From UBA3064 sp023258775 (GTDB lineage Bacteria; Pseudomonadota; Gammaproteobacteria; Burkholderiales; Burkholderiaceae_E): 9,232 bases of DNA. A program made the position numbers and the translations under genes. Where the stretch lies: contig JBIKXS010000064.1 of the NCBI GenBank assembly GCA_044355655.1, forward strand, positions 1-9,232, in the 5' to 3' direction. The notes under the pieces were generated by a model that ran no database searches, was not told the DNA's origin, and was given only the letters and a program-made list of their open reading frames with translations. Positions 6,717 to 9,232 of the stretch are shown in pieces; position 1 is the stretch's first letter; every line of letters starts with the position of its first letter.

Positions 6717-7691
6717 TTAGTCCGCCTTAATTCCAGCGCCTTTCACGACGGAAGCCCATTGCTCCATCTCAGAGGCAACAAGTTGGGCGGCCTGATCGGG
6801 TGCGTTAGCTACGGTATCCAACCCTAGGTCGCTCAGACGTTTTTTCCCCTCGGGTGAATTGAGCGCAGTTGCGACTGCCTTGTTCAAGGTGTCAATCACC
6901 GCTGGTGGCGTACCAGCAGGTGCAGACAACCCGACCCAAAAATCCATCAGGAACTTGGGTAGCCCAGCCTCCTTGGCCGAAGGTACGTCGGGCAGCAAGG
7001 GCGAACGCTTCTCGCTCGTCACGACAAGGGCACGCAGCTTTCCCGATTTGATGTGCGGTAGAGCCGTAGGGAGCGCCGTCACCAGGGCCTGCACCTGATT
7101 GGCCATGAGGTCCTGAAGCACGGCGCCAGCTCCACGATACGGGACGTGCACCATAAGGACCTGAGCCTCGCGCTTGAAGAGCTCGCCACCCAGATGGGTG
7201 TTGGTGCCATTTCCACCCGAGCCGTAATTGAGCTTGCCCGGGTTAGCCTTGGCGTAAGCAATGAACTCCTTCAAGGTCTTGGATGGGACCTCTGTGTTGA
7301 CCACCAGGACATGGGGCGCGGCGGCAGCAGTGATGACGTGGGTAAAGTCTTTTTTTGCATCGAATGGTTGCTTCACGCCCAAACCTGGCGCAATCGTGAA
7401 CGACATTTCAGTTGTCAGCAGCGTGTGGCCGTCGGGCGCGGACCGAGCCACCGAACCCCATCCGATGTTCCCGCCGCCGCCCGTCCGGTTGTCGACTACG
7501 ATCGGCTGACCCAGGCTGGTACCCAATTGCGTTGAGATGAGGCGTCCGACAATGTCGGTGGTGCCACCCACGGCGTACGGCACGACAATTGTGATCGGCT
7601 TGCTGGGAAAGGGTTGCGCAAAAGCAGTGCCAGCAGCGGCAAGCAACAGGAATGCGGCGACGCAGGAACGGCGGGTAATGTCGATCATCAT
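6717..7691 (-). CDS. Bug/TctC-family periplasmic solute-binding protein (copy 2)
   Basis: From ATG 7691 the product is 324 residues. A signal peptide is clear: MMIDITRRS, a hydrophobic core (CVAAFLLLAAAG), then AFA followed by Gln at about residue 26. The mature part has Bug-family hallmarks: PITIVVPYAVGGTTDIVGRL, IVVDNRTGGGGNIG, and SAPDGHTLLTTE. It ends EMEQWASVVKGAGIKAD, the family's closing pattern. GGAG at 7697-7694 is 2 nt from ATG 7691 and 5 nt from the adjacent ATG 7688, so 7688 may be the actual start. The open frame extends upstream to a TTG at 7823, but that extension would bury the signal peptide and is unlikely to be translated. Composition differs from copy 1: two sampled 60-nt blocks gave 37 and 34 G+C, against 28 and 26 in copy 1. 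The proteins are only family-level similar, so this is not a recent duplicate. The ligand is unknown. Confidence 0.93.
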   Translation of the reverse strand: MMIDITRRSCVAAFLLLAAAGTAFAQPFPSKPITIVVPYAVGGTTDIVGRLISTQLGTSLGQPIVVDNRTGGGGNIGWGSVARSAPDGHTLLTTEMSFTIAPGLGVKQPFDAKKDFTHVITAAAAPHVLVVNTEVPSKTLKEFIAYAKANPGKLNYGSGGNGTNTHLGGELFKREAQVLMVHVPYRGAGAVLQDLMANQVQALVTALPTALPHIKSGKLRALVVTSEKRSPLLPDVPSAKEAGLPKFLMDFWVGLSAPAGTPPAVIDTLNKAVATALNSPEGKKRLSDLGLDTVANAPDQAAQLVASEMEQWASVVKGAGIKAD

Positions 7692-7847
7692 GTCTCCAGG
7701 TGGGTCAGCTTTGCTCGAAACAATCAGCACTCCGCTCGTATTAAGGCATTCGGTGATCCTAATTTTAGAAAGGCGCTGCCCTGACGTTTCAAAAGGAGAA
7801 AAATGGTCATAGATCCAAAACAATCCTCGGTACGTGCCGACTTAAGA

Positions 7848-7920
7848 TTGTCCTGATCGTCAGCACAAGCGTGTAGCGCCATGATAAGTGCGTTTATGAA
7901 ATCATCGATGTGATCTGTAG
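7848..7920 (-). repeat. Diverged direct repeat, copy B
   Basis: This is the second copy of the segment described at 6468-6535. On the minus strand it encodes HIDDFINALIMALHACADDQ. After ADDQ the frame drifts: similarity to copy A continues only in patches (for example a shared GTTTT-GATCT further on), so this copy looks more decayed. It ends just after the stop of the frameshifted membrane-protein gene and lies 156 nt upstream of Bug copy 2. Confidence 0.8.
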
Positions 7921-7927
7921 CTTACAG

Positions 7928-8405
7928 TTAACGACCAAGCGAGCGCGCAATGTCATCCCAAATCACGATGATAAGCACCACTAACTCGAGTCCGAGATAA
8001 ATTAGAAAGCTGCGCCTGAGGCGTCTCTTTTCGGCTTCGCGGGTGAGCTTTGGGTCCGTTGGGTTCTGATCGGAAGGTTTTAGCGAAGCCAAGCATCAAC
8101 ACAATAAGAGTTATAACAGCAAGATAGGTCAGGTAGCCGATCATTGCAACGAGGACAATGCCAGCTAACCAACGAACGGGTCTGGATGCGTGCGCTCGTG
8201 TGCAGACTGCATAGACGCTGGGCGACAAGCAAAGGCTAATCACCACAAGGTGCATGTCGCCGCCGATCGTAAAAGGCGCACTACCATTATTGGAAAGTCT
8301 TTCTATAAAAGGCGCGATTTCAAAACCATACCAGACGCAAACCACGATGCCAGCGCACGCACAGAAAGTCTTAATGCCCTTTATGGGGCTAAGCCAAAAG
8401 CTCAC
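7928..8405 (-). pseudogene. Small membrane protein gene disrupted by a one-base frameshift
   Basis: GTG 8405 is preceded by a perfect AAGGAG with 5 nt spacing, strong support for a real start. The zero frame gives about 109 convincing residues with hydrophobic segments near 9-27, 49-66 and 80-105. It then runs into an unlikely polar tail ending at 7953. Dropping one base from the TTTT tract at 8078-8081 (AAAA on the coding strand) joins LGFAK to PSDQNPTDPKLTREAEKRRL. That is followed by a further membrane helix, SFLIYLGLELVVLIIVIW, and a stop at 7928-7930. The repaired product would have 158 residues and about four membrane helices. The family is not recognised. The break may be a genuine inactivating mutation, an assembly error or, less likely, programmed +1 frameshifting. 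Confidence 0.7.
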
Positions 8406-9232
8406 CCAGTCTCCTTAAACACATAGTCCAACCGGATTGAAGAAGCGTGAGCGTTAAGACTATCTTCCGAATAGTCGTTATGCAAGCAGGACCGTTCTTT
8501 ATCTTTGATGTTGCATTGGCGACAAGTGATTGCCTTTGATCAATGCAAAAGAGGCATTGGCCGTCTTGTGCAGTGATTCCGAGCACCGAGAGTCTCCTGT
8601 GTTTGATTGGGCGCTGCAGATCTGCCTGGAAACTGACTCGGTTTGGCAATGGGGTGTCGAGTAGGCTCATCGTTATATCGATTTCCTAACGACTGCGTTT
8701 GCCGAGTTGGCTGACTCCCCCAAAACAGCGCCGAGCTAGGAACACACCCACCCTGGCTTTCGCCGGTGGCGTGTTGAGCGACACATGATCTACTTGCGAG
8801 TGACCGACTTTGCAAGCTATGGAACCGTAGGCTACACCTTGGAGCAAAAACTAGAACTCATTTGCAAAGTTGAAATCTAGAAAGGATCCCCTCCGACGTT
8901 ATTCTAATTGCATCGGTCTACAAATCACTTCTGTAGAAATCAGCTTAAATCTGCTTTACCAGATGCGGGTGTAGTCGCGATTTAAGCAACAATAAGCTCT
9001 GTCACCTTTGCTTGGACACTTAGGAGCTCGGAGTTGACATAGGGTCGAAATCGAAGCGGTTAGCGGTCAAGATCGCGAAATCTTCCTCAAATCCATGCCG
9101 CACGAATATTGGGTTTTGAGTTGAAAAAGTAGAGTGGGTAATTACACACTTTATTACACAAACGACCTTTTCTGATATAAGTTATTGATTTATATAATAT
9201 TTATTAGAGCTAGATTCGATCATAATCCGCAG
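8406..9232. other. Gene-poor right arm with small inverted repeats and AT-rich end
   Basis: No frame here is convincing as an intact gene. Visible structure includes CAATGC-N7-GCATTG (8541-8559), TCTACA-N9-TGTAGA (8917-8937), ATCTG-N6-CAGAT (8949-8964) and GCTTAAATC-N27-GATTTAAGC (8943-8951 with 8979-8987). On the minus strand a 27-residue frame from GTG 9103 to TAA 9020 reads VRHGFEEDFAILTANRFDFD; it vaguely resembles the end of a PIN-type or DUF5615-like protein and may be a relic. The last 90 nt are very AT-rich and contain a perfect TATAAT (9193-9198, +) with only a poor -35, possibly for a gene beyond the edge. I looked for a tRNA end or attachment site near the right edge and did not find one. 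Confidence 0.5.

Noticed and set aside
7146..7535. 129-aa plus-strand frame across Bug copy 2
   Set aside because: It is antisense to a well-supported Bug gene whose signature motifs are on the minus strand.
7692..7823. 44-residue N-terminal extension of Bug copy 2 from a TTG start
   Set aside because: It would place the signal peptide internally, and a ribosome binding site precedes the ATG at 7688/7691.
8075..8084. Programmed +1 frameshift in the membrane-protein gene
   Set aside because: The GCT-AAA-ACC context shows no stop or rare-codon stall typical of known +1 sites; a one-base indel is simpler, though recoding is kept as a test in the findings.
8389..8670. 93-aa minus-strand frame overlapping the start of the membrane-protein gene
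   Set aside because: It has no ribosome binding site and composition unlike a conserved protein. The AAGGAG for the next gene lies inside it, so it is more likely upstream sequence.
8540..8815. 91-aa minus-strand frame
   Set aside because: It is rich in Ser, Arg, Gln and Pro with no motif, looks like random translation and overlaps another unsupported frame.
8943..8987. 9-bp inverted repeat with 27-nt spacer, considered as an attC or recombination site
   Set aside because: It lacks recognisable attC core boxes, and a spaced 9-bp repeat of this kind is expected about once or twice by chance in the window.
9130..9232. Possible tRNA 3' end or attachment site at the right edge
   Set aside because: A TTCGATC-like stretch is present, but no T-arm or acceptor pairing could be formed.

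Overview
The window looks like a chromosomal segment of a betaproteobacterium, probably Burkholderiales. This is inferred from two separate Bug/TctC-type periplasmic binding proteins, which are greatly expanded in that order, and from the moderate GC content with mixed codon use. The species cannot be fixed from the sequence alone.

Layout, left to right. (1) Positions 1-170 (+) hold the C-terminal end of a polyphosphate kinase 2 (PPK2) gene. A long SulP-type anion transporter gene with STAS and cyclic-nucleotide-binding-like domains follows within about 10 nt (178-2379, +), so the two probably form one operon. (2) A gene for a 302-aa GNAT-fold-like protein (2590-3498, -) converges on the transporter gene. 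It is divergent from a RimJ/RimL-type N-acetyltransferase gene (3726-4250, +). (3) A leftward block follows: a Bug-type binding protein (5269-6288, -) and, 50 nt downstream, a TauD/TfdA-family Fe(II)/2-oxoglutarate dioxygenase (4319-5218, -). These two are plausibly one transcript for capture and oxidative breakdown of an organic acid or sulfonate. An exact 18-bp palindrome sits on the stop codon of the Bug gene. (4) A second, GC-richer Bug gene lies further right (6717-7691, -). It is flanked by two diverged copies (about 79% identical) of a 66-73 bp segment with coding-type conservation, one upstream of each Bug gene. (5) A small membrane-protein gene (7928-8405, -) has a strong ribosome binding site but is broken by a one-base frameshift. 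Repairing that frameshift restores a convincing C-terminal membrane helix. (6) From about 8406 to the right end, 800+ bases have no convincing intact gene. They hold small inverted repeats, an AT-rich tail and possible gene relics.

How the parts may work together. PPK2 (polyphosphate/nucleotide interconversion) and the SulP transporter (bicarbonate- or sulfate-type anion uptake) form a housekeeping or nutrient module. The right half is an accessory solute-uptake/catabolism neighbourhood that has been rearranged by duplication, insertion and decay. No rRNA, tRNA, CRISPR array, transposase or intact prophage gene was found. The most unusual features are the duplicated short coding-like element ahead of each Bug gene, the frameshifted membrane protein and the 18-bp palindrome.
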